A DNA stretch of 64,000 nucleotides from contig CBDFKJ010000005.1 in assembly GCA_965248805.1 (NCBI GenBank), positions 124,001-188,000 on the forward strand, read 5' to 3'. Shown here in pieces: positions 46,928-57,600 of the stretch (its first letter is position 1; each line of letters opens with the position of its first letter). The notes beneath the pieces were generated by a model. That model was not told the DNA's origin, searched no databases, and worked only from the letters and a program-made list of their open reading frames with translations. The DNA comes from CBDFKJ01 sp965248805 (lineage in GTDB: Bacteria; Pseudomonadota; Alphaproteobacteria; UBA6615). The translations under genes were made by a program, and so were the position numbers.

Positions 46928-49317
46928 TCAAGCGCGTAACCGCTTGCTCTGTTTTGGAACGTCCGCACTGTCGTCTCGTGTCAGCGCGTCGGCCGACTCG
47001 AGCAAGTCCAGCAATTCTGCGCGCGCGGCTGGGTCCGTTTCGTTTGCGGTCGAAGCATCAGGCGTCGCGGCCGACAGGCCCGGCGCCTCAGCGCCCGTCC
47101 ACTCCGCGACCTTGGCAAGCATGTCCACGGGCTTGACGGGTTTGGCCAGGTAGTCGTCCATGCCGGCCTCCAGATAGCGCTCGCGATCGCCCTTCACGGC
47201 GTTAGCGGTCATCGCGATGATCGGCACCCGGGCGGCATCCTTGGGTAGCGCGCGAATGCGCCGCGTCGCCTCGACGCCGTCCATTTCCGGCATTTGGATA
47301 TCCATCAACACGACGTCATAGGATTGCCGGCGTAAGGCCTGGACCGCCTCCAGGCCGTTGGCCGCGACGTCGACCCGGTGTCCTCCGTTGCGCAGCAATG
47401 CGACCGCGTAGAGCTGATTTGCTTTGTTGTCTTCGACGAGGAGGGTATGGCTTGCTGACCCGGTGACCGTCGCGTCGTGCGCGTGTGTTGACGGTTTGGC
47501 GCGGCTCAGCGGCAGCTTTGAGCCGAAGAGTTCCGCAACCGATTCCAGCAGCGCCAGCGGGCGCAGCGGCTTCGGCACTTGGGTATCGAAACCGTACTCG
47601 TGCGATCGCGACCGCAACTCGGTATCGGGCGAGGCCAATACCAGATTTGTCGGCCGCAGCTGCCGCAATCTGCGCAGGCGCCTCGCCAGGCCGCCGCGGC
47701 GCGATAAGTTGGCCGCATCCTGGTCGATGATCATCGCGTCGAATGGGGCCTGCTCGCGCAAACTAAGGCGAATGGCCCGCATCGCCTCCATCGAATCGGC
47801 CATGACGGTCACCTCCGCTCCAAAGGCCTCGAGTTGCCGCTCGATCACACCGGCGCTGACGGCGCTGCCGTCAACGACGAGAGTACGCTTGCCGGCAACG
47901 CGCGCTATGTAGCTGTCGATTGACGCCGCCAGGTCATCGGATGCGCGGCCGAATCGGGCGTTGAACCAAAATGTGCTGCCGGCACCGGGTTCGCTCGATA
48001 GCCCGACTTCGCCTTCCATCAAGGTGACGATCTGCCGGCAGATGGCGAGACCGAGACCGGTTCCCCCGTACTTGCGCGTGGTCGAGGCATCGGCCTGGGA
48101 GAAACGCTCGAACAGCTTGGCCTGTTGCTCGGTCGGAACGCCGATGCCGGTGTCGGCGACGTCGAAATGCAGAAGCACATCGTCGTCACCGGCGCTGTCC
48201 ACGGTGACGGCAATCGATACGCCTCCATGCTCGGTGAACTTGACCGCATTGCCGACCAGATTAGGCAGCACCTGGCGCAGCCGGCCGGGATCGCCATGCA
48301 CGGTGTGCGGCGCGTCGGGATCGATGAAGGCGGCGAGATCGATTCCCGTGCCCTCCGCCTTGGGCCACAGAATCTCGATAACGCTATCCACGACTTCGGC
48401 AAGGTCGAACGGCATGTTCTCGAATTCCAGACGTCCGGCCTCGATCTTCGAGAAGTCCAGGATGTCGTTGATCAGATAGAGCAATGATTCACCGGAGTTG
48501 TGAATCGCCTCGGTATACTGGCGCTGCTGGGCGGAAAGCTGGGTCTCGATCAGCAGCCCGGCCATGCCGAGAATGCCATTCATGGGGGTGCGGATTTCGT
48601 GACTGATGGTCGCCAGGAATTCCGACTTGGTCGCGTTGGCGGCCTCGGTGAGTTCCTTCTCGGCTGCGTATTTTTCCGCAAGCTCGGCGAGCTGGGCGGC
48701 TTGCCCCTCCATGCGTTGTCGCGCGTCGGTCAGTTCGGCAATGTGGACACGCTGCCGATCTTCGTGCTCCCGCAGCAGGCGTTCCTGCTCTTCGAGTTGC
48801 CGAATTTACTCGTCCTGCCGTTCTTCCTGCTGCAGCAGCATGCGTTCCTGAACTTCGAGCTGGCGTATATGGCCCGACAACTCCTCGTTATGGTCGCGCA
48901 GCTTCCCTTCCTGCTCGTGCATACGGCTCATGTCGAAGTGGACACTGACGATGCCACCGTCGGAGGTCGGCCGGTCGGCGACATGAATGGTGCGTCCGTT
49001 GGCGAGTCGATTTCGGCCGCCACCGAGAATGTGGACGCGATGAATGTATTGGTGTCGCCGGCGCGTTTGAAATCGCGGCGCCAGGTTTCGACCGACGCGA
49101 GGTCCAGTCCCACCGGCCATGCACTGGGACTCGCCATCGTGTTGAAGCGGACCGGGAAGTGGGCATCGCGCAAGGGCGCGGAACGGGCCGTGCCGTCGGT
49201 ATCGAGATCGAACAGGTGGGGCGACACTGCGCCCTCGTCGCTGCCGTTGGGTACCCATCGCGCGTCTTTGCAGGTTTGGCGGGGCGGTGCGGCTTGCCAC
49301 GCCGGACCCCGGTGCAT
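46928..49317 (-). pseudogene. Hybrid sensor histidine kinase (PAS-like, coiled coil, HisKA, HATPase, REC, REC) with frameshift and nonsense codon
   Basis: The 594-codon part from ATG 48712 is intact. It has HisKA with SHEIRTPMNGILGMAGLL, HATPase with LVGNAVKFTEHGG, ADTGIGVP and YGGTGLGLAI, a degenerate receiver (AMIIDQDAANLSRR), then a canonical receiver (LLVEDNKANQ, VVLMDIQMPEMDG, KPVKPVD). Upstream, a coiled coil (EERQDE, then IRQLEEQERLLREHEDRQ) is broken by TAA at 48806-48808, probably from CAA. A sensor-like part from ATG 49317 (LFDLDTDGTARSAPLRDAH; IHVADRPTSDGGIVSVHFD) has a frameshift near 49001-49012. A truncated kinase starting at 48712 could still be made but would lack input. It is followed by the Hpt gene. 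Confidence 0.8.
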
Positions 49318-49386
49318 TGGCGGCGAAACTAGATAAAAACGCTTAATATCGGCTTAGCGACCATCCGAAGGCTCTATGGTGCCGAC

Positions 49387-50283
49387 TCAATCCGACAGGC
49401 ACGTGAAGATCGTGCCGGCAAGATCGCGCATCAGCGTGAAATACGCGGCGGTCCCGGCCGGCAACTCCGCGCCCAAGGGGTCGAGCGCCGCGACGTGCGC
49501 GCCGCTGCCCTCTGCCACCGCGTGGACCAATGACGGCTGGAATTGCGGTTCGGTGAACACGCACCGCGCACCGCTCTGGCCAATGGTGGCGCGGATTTCA
49601 GCGAGTCGCCGCGCGCCGGGACGGCGCTCGGGGTCGGCGACGATGGCGCCGACGGCGCTGAGATTGAAATGGCGCTCGAAATACTGATAGGCGTCGTGGA
49701 ACACGGCGAAGGGCGTGTGTGCGATCGGCGCCAGCATTGCTGCAATTTCGCGCTCCAGTGCCGCGATGTCGGTGCGCAATCGGGCGGCGTTGGCCGCGTA
49801 CCGGGAGGCGTTGGGGGGATCGTTGCCGGCAAGCACCGACTCGATGACGCCGACGATGGCGATCGCGTTGTCGGGGTCGAGCCACAGATGTGGGTCGGCG
49901 GGGCCGTGGCCCGCCGGTTCGGCCCAATCCCCAGCGCGCCGGGGCAGCAATTTAAGGTCCGGCCGTTGCATGAGCGTGACGACCGTGGCGCTCCCGGAAA
50001 GCGCCGCGATCGCCTTGGCCAGCGGCGCTTCCAGGCTCTCACCGACCCATATCACGACATCTGCCCGCGCGAGCCGGCGGGCGTGCGATGGCCGCAGCGC
50101 AAAATCGTGTGGGGAGGCCGCGCCGTCCATCAGCAGCGTCGGCGTCGTTACGTCGGCTGTGACCCCCGCCACGAGCGCATGGATCGGCTTGATGCTGACA
50201 ACGATCTCCGGCGCCGCCGCCGCGGGAAGGCAGGCGCTTACCCATGCCAAGGCGAGCCAGCGCGCCAGGCGCCATTGGGTCAT
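49387..50283 (-). CDS. ZnuA-like metal ABC transporter substrate-binding protein
   Basis: A 298-residue periplasmic protein of the zinc/manganese-binding (cluster A-I) family. It has a signal peptide (ALAWVSACLPAAAA), the first metal His in VVSIKPIHALVAGV, the second in GHGPADPHLWLDPDN, and the third in VFHDAYQYFERHFNL. An acidic ligand region near ALDPLGAELPAG follows. The His-rich loop is short. Its ATG overlaps the cobT stop by four bases, so it is co-translated with a cobalamin gene. No permease or ATPase gene is in the window. Zinc is the best guess; cobalt is possible from context. Confidence 0.85.
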   Translation of the reverse strand: MTQWRLARWLALAWVSACLPAAAAPEIVVSIKPIHALVAGVTADVTTPTLLMDGAASPHDFALRPSHARRLARADVVIWVGESLEAPLAKAIAALSGSATVVTLMQRPDLKLLPRRAGDWAEPAGHGPADPHLWLDPDNAIAIVGVIESVLAGNDPPNASRYAANAARLRTDIAALEREIAAMLAPIAHTPFAVFHDAYQYFERHFNLSAVGAIVADPERRPGARRLAEIRATIGQSGARCVFTEPQFQPSLVHAVAEGSGAHVAALDPLGAELPAGTAAYFTLMRDLAGTIFTCLSD

Positions 50284-51305
50284 TCGACCGGCCCGGTGAC
50301 GCCGGCGTCTGCGAAGCGCGCCATGCCGGTGTGGCAGGCGAGGGCGCCACGCACCAGCGGGATCGCCAGTGCCGCGCCCGATGCCTCGCCCAGCCGCATG
50401 TCGAGGTCGAGCAGCGGCCGCAAGCCAAGCCGCTCGAGTAGGCGCCCGTGCGCGGGCTCGGCGGAGCGGTGCCCCGCCAGGCAATGGTCGAGCGCTTCGG
50501 CATCGAGTGAGTGCACGATCGCCGCGGCCGCGCAGCAGACGTAACCGTCGAGCAGCACCGGCACCCGCAACCGGCGGGCGGCCAGGATCGCGCCGGCCAG
50601 CGCGGCGATCTCACGGCCGCCGACGCAGCGCAACACCGCCAGCCCATCAGTCATTGATGCGCGGTTTGTGGCGACAGCGGCCTCGACGACGCTCGCCTTG
50701 CGCTGCAATGCCTCGCCGTCGACGCCGGTACCGGGCCCGGTCCACGCGGCCGCCTGGCCGCCATGGAGCGCCAAGCAAATGGCCGCTGCCGCCGTCGTAT
50801 TGGCGATGCCCATTTCGCCCAGTGCGAGCAAATCGGTGTCGTCGCTGACCACGGCGGCGCCGGCGGCGACCGCGGCCACGCAGTCCGCCGCATCCATGGC
50901 GGGGCCTTGCGTCATGTCGGCGGTCGGCCGATCCAAGTCCAGCGCGATGACCCCGAGCTCCGCGCCGGCGAGGCGGCAAAGCTGGTTGATCGCGGCGCCC
51001 CCGGTCTCGAAATTGCGCACCATCTGAGCCGTCACCTCGGCCGGATAAGCGGAGACGCCGTGCGCGGCGACGCCATGATTGCCGGCGAAGACACAGACCA
51101 TCACACGGTCCAGCCGCGGCGGGTACCGGCCCTGCCAGGCGGCGAGCCAGCGCACCGCTTCCTCCAGCCGCCCGAGCGCGCCCGCAGGCTTGGTAAGCTC
51201 AGCGTCACGGGCACTAGCCGCGGCGCTCGCCTCGGCGTCCGGCCCGGGCAATGATGCTGCGGCGGCGCGAATATCGTCCAGGCTGTCGAAGGTCGAAGGG
51301 AACAT
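50280..51305 (-). CDS. cobT: Nicotinate-nucleotide--dimethylbenzimidazole phosphoribosyltransferase
   Basis: A 341-residue CobT. It shows VCVFAGNHGVAAHGVSAYPAE with the conserved AGNHGV loop, MVRNFETGGAAINQL, EMGIANTTAAAAICLAL, and VRGALACHTGMARF near the C-terminus. It makes alpha-ribazole phosphate, the lower ligand precursor of cobalamin. The ATG at 51305 gives the family N-terminus. It is divergent from cobS (61 bp between starts) and overlaps znuA. Confidence 0.95.
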   Translation of the reverse strand: MFPSTFDSLDDIRAAAASLPGPDAEASAAASARDAELTKPAGALGRLEEAVRWLAAWQGRYPPRLDRVMVCVFAGNHGVAAHGVSAYPAEVTAQMVRNFETGGAAINQLCRLAGAELGVIALDLDRPTADMTQGPAMDAADCVAAVAAGAAVVSDDTDLLALGEMGIANTTAAAAICLALHGGQAAAWTGPGTGVDGEALQRKASVVEAAVATNRASMTDGLAVLRCVGGREIAALAGAILAARRLRVPVLLDGYVCCAAAAIVHSLDAEALDHCLAGHRSAEPAHGRLLERLGLRPLLDLDMRLGEASGAALAIPLVRGALACHTGMARFADAGVTGPVE

Positions 51306-51366
51306 GGGGCGATCCGTACGATGCCGGCGTGTTTCGTGGCCGCCGACCATGGCCTATAAGCGTGGC

Positions 51367-52182
51367 ATGAGTTCCGACGACTTGCCACCGCCTCGGTTCG
51401 ACATATTCGGCGACGCGAACGTCGCAAGTGCGTTCCTGACTTGGAAGCGAGGCCGCTCGGCGCGATTGTTGGAACCGGGCCGGCTGGCGCAGGCGGCGTG
51501 GGCGTTCCCGGCGGCGGGATTTTCTGTCGGGATTTTTGGTGCAGTTCCATACTTTGTTGGATCCTGGGTGGGCTTGCCGGCCATCGCGTGTGCGCTGTTC
51601 AGTTTGGCGACGATGGCAGTGCTGACGGGTGGTTTGCATGCCGATGGTCTCGCCGACACCGCCGACGGGCTCGGCGGACGCGATCGGTCGCAACGTCTCG
51701 AGATCATGCGCGACAGCCGCATCGGCGCCTACGGCGTCATGGCCCTCGTCTTCGTCATTGGAATCGATGCGGCGGCCCTCGTGGCGATCGACGGCGTTCA
51801 TCCCAGCGGATTCGCCGTATTCGGAGTGCTGGCGGCGGTTGCATCTGCCAGCCGCGCGGCCATGGTCCTGGTCATGAAGCTGCTGCCGCCGGCACGTTCC
51901 GACGGCCTCGGCGCCTGGGCCGGGCGGCCAACATGGACCCGCGTCGCTCTTGCCGGTCTGGTTACGTGGATCGTGATGCTCTATCCATTGGTATTGTACG
52001 CGTGGTGGGTCATGGTCCTGATGGTGGCTGCTGGCTTGGCCGCCACGATCGCCGTTATGGCGATCGCCAAACGCGCGTTCGGTGGCTACACCGGCGACGT
52101 TCTGGGTGCGGTGCAGCATGTCTCTGAGATGGCGATGCTTCTGGCGGCGGCGGCCGCGCTCACGCATTACACAGCGTCGTGA
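51367..52182 (+). CDS. cobS: Adenosylcobinamide-GDP ribazoletransferase
   Basis: A 271-residue integral membrane CobS with GGLHADGLADTADGLGG, the acidic signature of the family, and RLEIMRDSRIGAYGVMAL. Several hydrophobic helices follow, and FGGYTGDVLGAVQHVSEM lies near the end. It joins adenosylcobinamide-GDP with alpha-ribazole (phosphate). The ATG at 51367 or an in-frame ATG at 51349 may be used. Its stop overlaps the GTG start of cobC. Confidence 0.94.
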   Translation: MSSDDLPPPRFDIFGDANVASAFLTWKRGRSARLLEPGRLAQAAWAFPAAGFSVGIFGAVPYFVGSWVGLPAIACALFSLATMAVLTGGLHADGLADTADGLGGRDRSQRLEIMRDSRIGAYGVMALVFVIGIDAAALVAIDGVHPSGFAVFGVLAAVASASRAAMVLVMKLLPPARSDGLGAWAGRPTWTRVALAGLVTWIVMLYPLVLYAWWVMVLMVAAGLAATIAVMAIAKRAFGGYTGDVLGAVQHVSEMAMLLAAAAALTHYTAS

Positions 52183-52817
52183 CGGCCACGCGCTGGTGGT
52201 GGGTTCGCCACGCGCCGGTGACCGCTAATGACGGACGCATCTATGGACAGGGCGATCCACCGTGCGATATAGGCGATGGGCCGGTGTTCGCCGCCTTGGC
52301 GCGGGTACTGCCGACCGGCGCGGTGTTGATCACCAGCCAACTTCGGCGCACCCACCAGACCGCCGACGCGCTCCGCGCTGCCGGTCTGGACTTGCCGCCG
52401 GCGGCGGTCGAACAGGGACTCGCCGAGCAACATTTCGGCGACTGGCAGGGTCGCGCCTATGACGAAATTTCCGCTGACGCGCGGCACGTCCATTGGCTGG
52501 CGCCGGCGACGTTGAAGCCGCCCGGCGGCGAGACCTTCATAGACGTGATGGCGCGCGTGCATGGCGCCATACGTCGGCTGACCCGGCAATTCGCCGGCCG
52601 CGACATCGTCTCGGTTGCGCATGGCGGACCGATCCGCGCGGCGCTGGGCCTGGCGTTGCGGCTGGATGGCGAACAAGCCTTGGCGTTCAGGATTGAAAAT
52701 TGTGCGCTCACCCGCCTCGACCATATCGGCGCTGGCGACGATGACCCGCGCGAGCACTGGGTGGTCCGCTACGTCAACCGCATACCGGTTGACCGCGGTG
52801 AAGTTGGCGCCGCCTGA
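52179..52817 (+). CDS. cobC: Histidine phosphatase-family protein, probable alpha-ribazole phosphatase
   Basis: A 212-residue histidine-acid phosphatase. The phosphorylated His is in WWVRHAPVTANDGRIYGQGD (RHAPV instead of the usual RHG-x-T). LITSQLRRTHQTADAL and the second His in VSVAHGGPIRAALG complete the site. Position after cobS supports removal of the 5'-phosphate from alpha-ribazole phosphate or cobalamin phosphate. The start is GTG, overlapping the cobS stop (GTGA). Confidence 0.85.
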   Translation: MTATRWWWVRHAPVTANDGRIYGQGDPPCDIGDGPVFAALARVLPTGAVLITSQLRRTHQTADALRAAGLDLPPAAVEQGLAEQHFGDWQGRAYDEISADARHVHWLAPATLKPPGGETFIDVMARVHGAIRRLTRQFAGRDIVSVAHGGPIRAALGLALRLDGEQALAFRIENCALTRLDHIGAGDDDPREHWVVRYVNRIPVDRGEVGAA

Positions 52818-52821
52818 AGCG

Positions 52822-53012
52822 CCGTGTTAGCGTGCCCGGCGCGTCGAGACAGGGAAGTCCGGTGCGGCGGGCGCTCCGTCCGCCCAATCCGGCGCTGCCC
52901 CCGCAACTGTGAGTGGCGAGGATGCGGCATCAAGTCACTGGACCCGACTGGGTCTGGGAAGGCCGCCGCAATCCGATGAGCCCGAGCCAGGAGACCTCCT
53001 CGACGCCGCATG
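52822..53012 (+). promoter_or_regulatory. Cobalamin riboswitch
   Basis: Between cobC and cobU the RNA contains the conserved cobalamin-aptamer elements in order: GGGAAGTCCGGTG (52853 on), CGCTGCCCCCGCAACTGTG around 52893-52911, and the B12-box GAGCCAGGAGACC at 52984-52996. It should reduce expression of cobU and the genes after it when adenosylcobalamin is plentiful. Confidence 0.93.
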
Positions 53013-53045
53013 GGTGAACACGCGCCCCGGGTGGAGGGCACGGTC

Positions 53046-53624
53046 ATGAGTTCAAATGCTTCGCCGCCGGCCGATCAACGGCTGCCGCCTGTTATCTTGG
53101 TGCTGGGCGGCGCCCGCAGCGGCAAGAGCGCCTATGCCGAGCAATTGATCGCGCAGGTTCCGTGCGCGCGGCCAGCGTATGTGGCGACGGCGGAAGCCGG
53201 CGATACCGAGATGGGAAGGCGCATCGCCGTGCACCTGCTGCGCCGTGGTGGGTCTTGGCGCACGGTCGAGGCGCCGCTGGATGTGGTCGCCGCCATCACC
53301 GAACACGCCGCGCCGGATGCGCCCGTGGTCGTCGACTGCTTGACACTGTGGCTGAGCAACCTGCTCGCGGCCGGGCGCGATCCGGACTTGGAGACCGATG
53401 CTCTTGTCGAATCATTGCAACACGTCGACGGGCCGGTGGTATTGGTGTCGAACGAGGTCGGGCTGGGCATCGTTCCCAACAATGCACTGGCCCGTGACTT
53501 TCGCGATGCCGCCGGACGCATGCATCAGGCCATTGCCGCCATCGCCGACCGGGTGGTGCTGGTCACCGCCGGGCTTCCGCTGGTTCTGAAGGACAAGGCC
53601 CAGGCGCTGGCAAGGAAGGTCTGA
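53046..53624 (+). CDS. cobU: Bifunctional adenosylcobinamide kinase / GTP:adenosylcobinamide-phosphate guanylyltransferase
   Basis: A 192-residue P-loop enzyme: Walker A LVLGGARSGKSAYAEQL, conserved YVATAEAGDTEMGRRIAVH with the guanylylated-His region, and VVVDCLTLWLSNLL. VLVSNEVGLGIVPNNALAR completes the family pattern. It phosphorylates and then guanylylates adenosylcobinamide. The ATG at 53046 was preferred because the product then starts near the fold. It is the first gene after the riboswitch. In alphaproteobacterial nomenclature it is cobP. Confidence 0.94.
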   Translation: MSSNASPPADQRLPPVILVLGGARSGKSAYAEQLIAQVPCARPAYVATAEAGDTEMGRRIAVHLLRRGGSWRTVEAPLDVVAAITEHAAPDAPVVVDCLTLWLSNLLAAGRDPDLETDALVESLQHVDGPVVLVSNEVGLGIVPNNALARDFRDAAGRMHQAIAAIADRVVLVTAGLPLVLKDKAQALARKV

Positions 53625-53630
53625 CCGCCG

Positions 53631-54656
53631 ATGCACAAGATCCCCGCTACTGTCATCACCGGTTTCCTCGGCGTCGGTAAGACCAGCATGATCCGTCACC
53701 TGCTGCACACCGCGGGCGGCAAGCGCCTGGCCATGGTGATCAACGAGTTCGGCGAATTGGGCGTCGACCGTGAGGTGTTGCTCGGCTGCGGCGTCGAAGG
53801 GTGCACGGACGATGACGTGGTCGAGCTCACAAACGGCTGCATCTGCTGCACTGTCGCCGACGACTTCCTGCCGACGATCGAGGCGCTGTTGGCGCGCGTA
53901 CCGGCGCCCGATCACATCGTCATCGAGACCTCCGGGTTGGCCCTGCCCAAGCCCCTGGTCAAGGCGTTCGCCTGGCCCGAGGTCAGGAGCCGGGTCACCG
54001 TTGACGGCGTCCTCGCGGTCGTGGACACGCCCGCGGTCGCCGCCGGCCGTTTTGCCAGCGATCCGGTGGCGCTCGCGGCGGCGCGCGTTGCCGATCCGTC
54101 GCTCGACCACGACAGTCCGCTCGAGGAGCTGTTCACTGATCAACTCGCCTGCGCCGATCTAGTCGTACTCAACAAGTCCGACCAACTCGACGACAGCGCG
54201 CTCGCCGATACACGCGATCGCGTCGCGCGGCAATTGCGACCGTCCGTTAAGCTGTTGGCGGCGTCCCATGGCCGCGTCGACCCGCGCGTGGCGCTGGGAT
54301 TGGACGCGCGCGCCGAGGACGATCTCGACGCCCGACCCAGCCATGCCGACGGCGAGGATGACCACGACCACGACGATTTCGACAGCGTCGTCATCGCCCC
54401 CGGCCCGATCGCCGATCCAGGAGCGTTCGAAGCCAAGCTGCGAGCGCTCGCCGAGCGCTTCGACATCCTGCGCATGAAGGGTTTCCTGCACGTGCCCGGC
54501 AAGCCGATGCGCCACGTGATCCAGGGCGTTGGGCCGCGTTTCGAGCGCTACTACGATCGCCCCTGGGCACCCGGCGAAACGGCGCACTCGTCGCTGGTGG
54601 TGATAGGCCTGCGCGGCCTCGACCTGGCGGCCGTGCGCGCCGCGATTGTCGATTGA
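53631..54656 (+). CDS. cobW: CobW-type GTPase (COG0523)
   Basis: A 341-residue G3E GTPase: Walker A VITGFLGVGKTSMIRHL, metal-binding CICC in LTNGCICCTVADDF, ETSGLALPKPL, and the NKSD guanine motif (VVLNKSDQLD). A His/Asp-rich linker (HADGEDDHDHDDF) leads to the C-terminal CobW domain. It is thought to deliver cobalt to the cobaltochelatase, and it lies directly before cobN (4 bp), as is usual in the aerobic pathway. Confidence 0.94.
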   Translation: MHKIPATVITGFLGVGKTSMIRHLLHTAGGKRLAMVINEFGELGVDREVLLGCGVEGCTDDDVVELTNGCICCTVADDFLPTIEALLARVPAPDHIVIETSGLALPKPLVKAFAWPEVRSRVTVDGVLAVVDTPAVAAGRFASDPVALAAARVADPSLDHDSPLEELFTDQLACADLVVLNKSDQLDDSALADTRDRVARQLRPSVKLLAASHGRVDPRVALGLDARAEDDLDARPSHADGEDDHDHDDFDSVVIAPGPIADPGAFEAKLRALAERFDILRMKGFLHVPGKPMRHVIQGVGPRFERYYDRPWAPGETAHSSLVVIGLRGLDLAAVRAAIVD

Positions 54657-54660
54657 GCCG

Positions 54661-57600
54661 ATGCATCTGCTGGCCACGCAACCGGATGAGATCAGCGACG
54701 GGGCTGAGGCCGTCGATCTGGACCAGACGCCGGGCGAGATCGTCGTGCTGAGCGCCGCCGACACCGAAATCGCCTGCCTCGCGGCCGCGCAGCGGGCGCG
54801 CGTCGCCGACCAGGGTCTGGCAGCGGTGCCCAGCCTGCGGCTGGCCAATCTCCTGCGCCTCGGCCACAACCTGTCGGTCGATCTTTACGTCGAGCGGGTG
54901 GTTCGCCACGCGCGACTGGTCATCGTGCGGCTGCTGGGCGGACGCGGCTACTGGCCGTACGGCGTTGACGAGATCGCCGCTGCCTGCCGAGCCACCGGGG
55001 CCGCGGTGGCGTTCCTACCCGGCGACGATCAGCCGGATGTCGAGCTCGATGCCCTGACCACACTCGATCGCGGCGCGGCGCATCGGTTGTGGCAGTTCTG
55101 CCTGCAAGGCGGCATCGCCAACGCCGGCAATCTCCTGGCGTTTGCGGCGACGCTGTTGGGCCGGGAGGCAGAATGGCGCGAGCCGGCGCCGCTGCTGAAG
55201 GCGGGCCTATATTGGCCCGGAGATGATCAGGCCCAGTTGGATGCCATCCGACGCTGGTGGCGCGGCGATGCTCCAGTGGCTGGGATCGTGTTCTATCGGG
55301 CGCTGATGCAGTCCGCCAACACCGCGGCCGTCGACGCGTTGGTCGAGAGACTGCGCCTGGCGCAGCTGAACCCGCTGCCGATCTATGTGACCTCTCTGAA
55401 GGACCCGGTGGCAGCGGCCACCGTCGCGCAATTGCTCCAGTCGGCCCCCCCGGACATTATCCTGAACACCACCGGCTTCGCGGTTTCGCGTCCGGGCCAG
55501 CCGACAAGCACGACACCATTCAGCGGCGCCGATTGCCCGATCCTTCAGGTCGTGTTTTCCGGCGGCAGCGAGGAGGCGTGGCGCCGGCGCTCCAGCGGCC
55601 TTTCGGCGCGCGACATCGCCATGAACGTGGCCCTGCCGGAAGTCGACGGTCGCGTGCTGGCGCGCGCGATATCGTTCAAGGCCGAGGCGCGCCGCGATGA
55701 CCTGACCGAGGCCGACATCGTCGCCTACGCGCCGGTCGACGATCGGGTTCGTTTCACCGCCCAACTTGCGGCTAACTGGTGCCGGCTCAGGCGCACGCCG
55801 GTCGAGGCGCGCCGGGTGGCGTTGGTGCTGGCCAACTATCCGACACGTGATGGCCGCATCGGCAACGGCGTCGGACTGGACACGCCGGCGTCGACGATCA
55901 CCGTTCTGCGGGCGCTGTACGACGCCGGCTATGCGGTCGGCGATCTGCCCGTGGATGGCGATGCCCTGATACACACGCTGGCAGAGGGGCCCACGAACGC
56001 CGGGACTCAGGGCCGCACCGTCAACGAGGTCCTCGCCGGTGAAGATTACGCGGCGTTCTTCGAGCAATTGCCGGCGGCGGTGCGCGACGCCGTGACCGAG
56101 CGTTGGGGCGCGCCGGACGATGACCCATTCTGGCTGGCCGGAAGGAAAGGCTTCGCCATTTCCGCAATGCGTTTCGACCATGTCATGGTCGGCGTGCAAC
56201 CGGCCCGCGGCTATCACATCGATCCGCAACGCAGCTACCACGACCCGGCGCTCGTTCCGCCGCACGGCTATTTCGCATTCTATGCCTGGCTGCGCGGGCA
56301 ATTCGATGTGCACGCGATCGTGCATATGGGCAAGCATGGCAATCTCGAGTGGTTGCCGGGAAAGGCGCTGGCGCTGGCGCAAGAGTGTTATCCCGAGGCG
56401 GCGTTGGGGCCGCTGCCGCATCTCTATCCGTTCATCGTCAACGATCCTGGCGAAGGCAGCCAAGCTAAGCGCCGGTCGCAGGCGGTCATCATCGACCACC
56501 TGACCCCGCCGTTGACCCGCGCCGAGAGCTACGGGCCGTTGAAGGACCTGGAAGCCCTTGTCGACGAGTACTACGAAGCCGCCAATGTCGATCCGCGCCG
56601 CCTGGACTGGCTGCGCAGTGCCATCATCGAACAGATGCAGGCCGGCGGCATCGCGCGCGAACTCGCTCTCGCGCCCGGCTTTTCCGAATCGGAGGCGGTG
56701 ACGCGGCTGGATACGTACCTGTGCGAGCTGAAGGAGATGCAAATCCGCGACGGTTTGCATGTGTTCGGCCGCTCACCTGATGGCGGTCGACTGGCGGACT
56801 TGCTGGTGGTACTGGTGCGCGTACCGCGTTGCGAAGGTGACGGTGGCGCCGAGTCCATTCTGCGGGCGCTTGCCGCCGATCTGGGGCTGGCGTTCGACCC
56901 GCTCGATTGCGACCTCGGGGCGCCATGGCGAGGCGGAACGCCGGCAGTGTTGGCCGACGACGCGCCTTGGCGCACTCACGGCGACACAATCGAGCGGCTC
57001 GAAGGACTGGCGCGTGACCTCGTGGCCGGCGAGACCGAACCTGCCCGAGAATGGACACGTACGCGCACGGTATTGGCGCACATTGACGAAAAGCTCTGCC
57101 CGGCGGTCACGGCCTGCGGAGCGCATGAACTTGCCGGCCTTTTGGCCGGCTTGGACGGCCGGTTCGTGGCGCCGGGGCCCAGCGGCGCGCCGACGCGCGG
57201 CAAGCCGGAAGTGCTGCCGACCGGGCGCAATTTCTATTCGGTCGATACCCGCACGGTCCCGACTCAGGCGGCGTGGGCGCTCGGCTGGCGTTCGGCGTCG
57301 ATGCTGATCGAACGCTACGCCCAGGACCACGGCGACTGGCCGCGGACCATGGCCTTGACCGCATGGGGCACGTCGAACATGCGTACCGGCGGCGACGATA
57401 TCGCACAGGCGCTGGCGCTGCTGGGCGTGAAACCGCGCTGGGATCCTACGTCGCGGCGCGTCGTCGGTTTCGAAATTCTGCCGGTCTCGGTGCTCGGCCG
57501 GCCGCGGGTGGATGTTACGTTGCGCATCTCGGGCTTTTTCCGTGACGCATTTCCCAACCTGATTGATCTGTTCGACTCGGCCGTGCGCGCCGTCGCCGAC

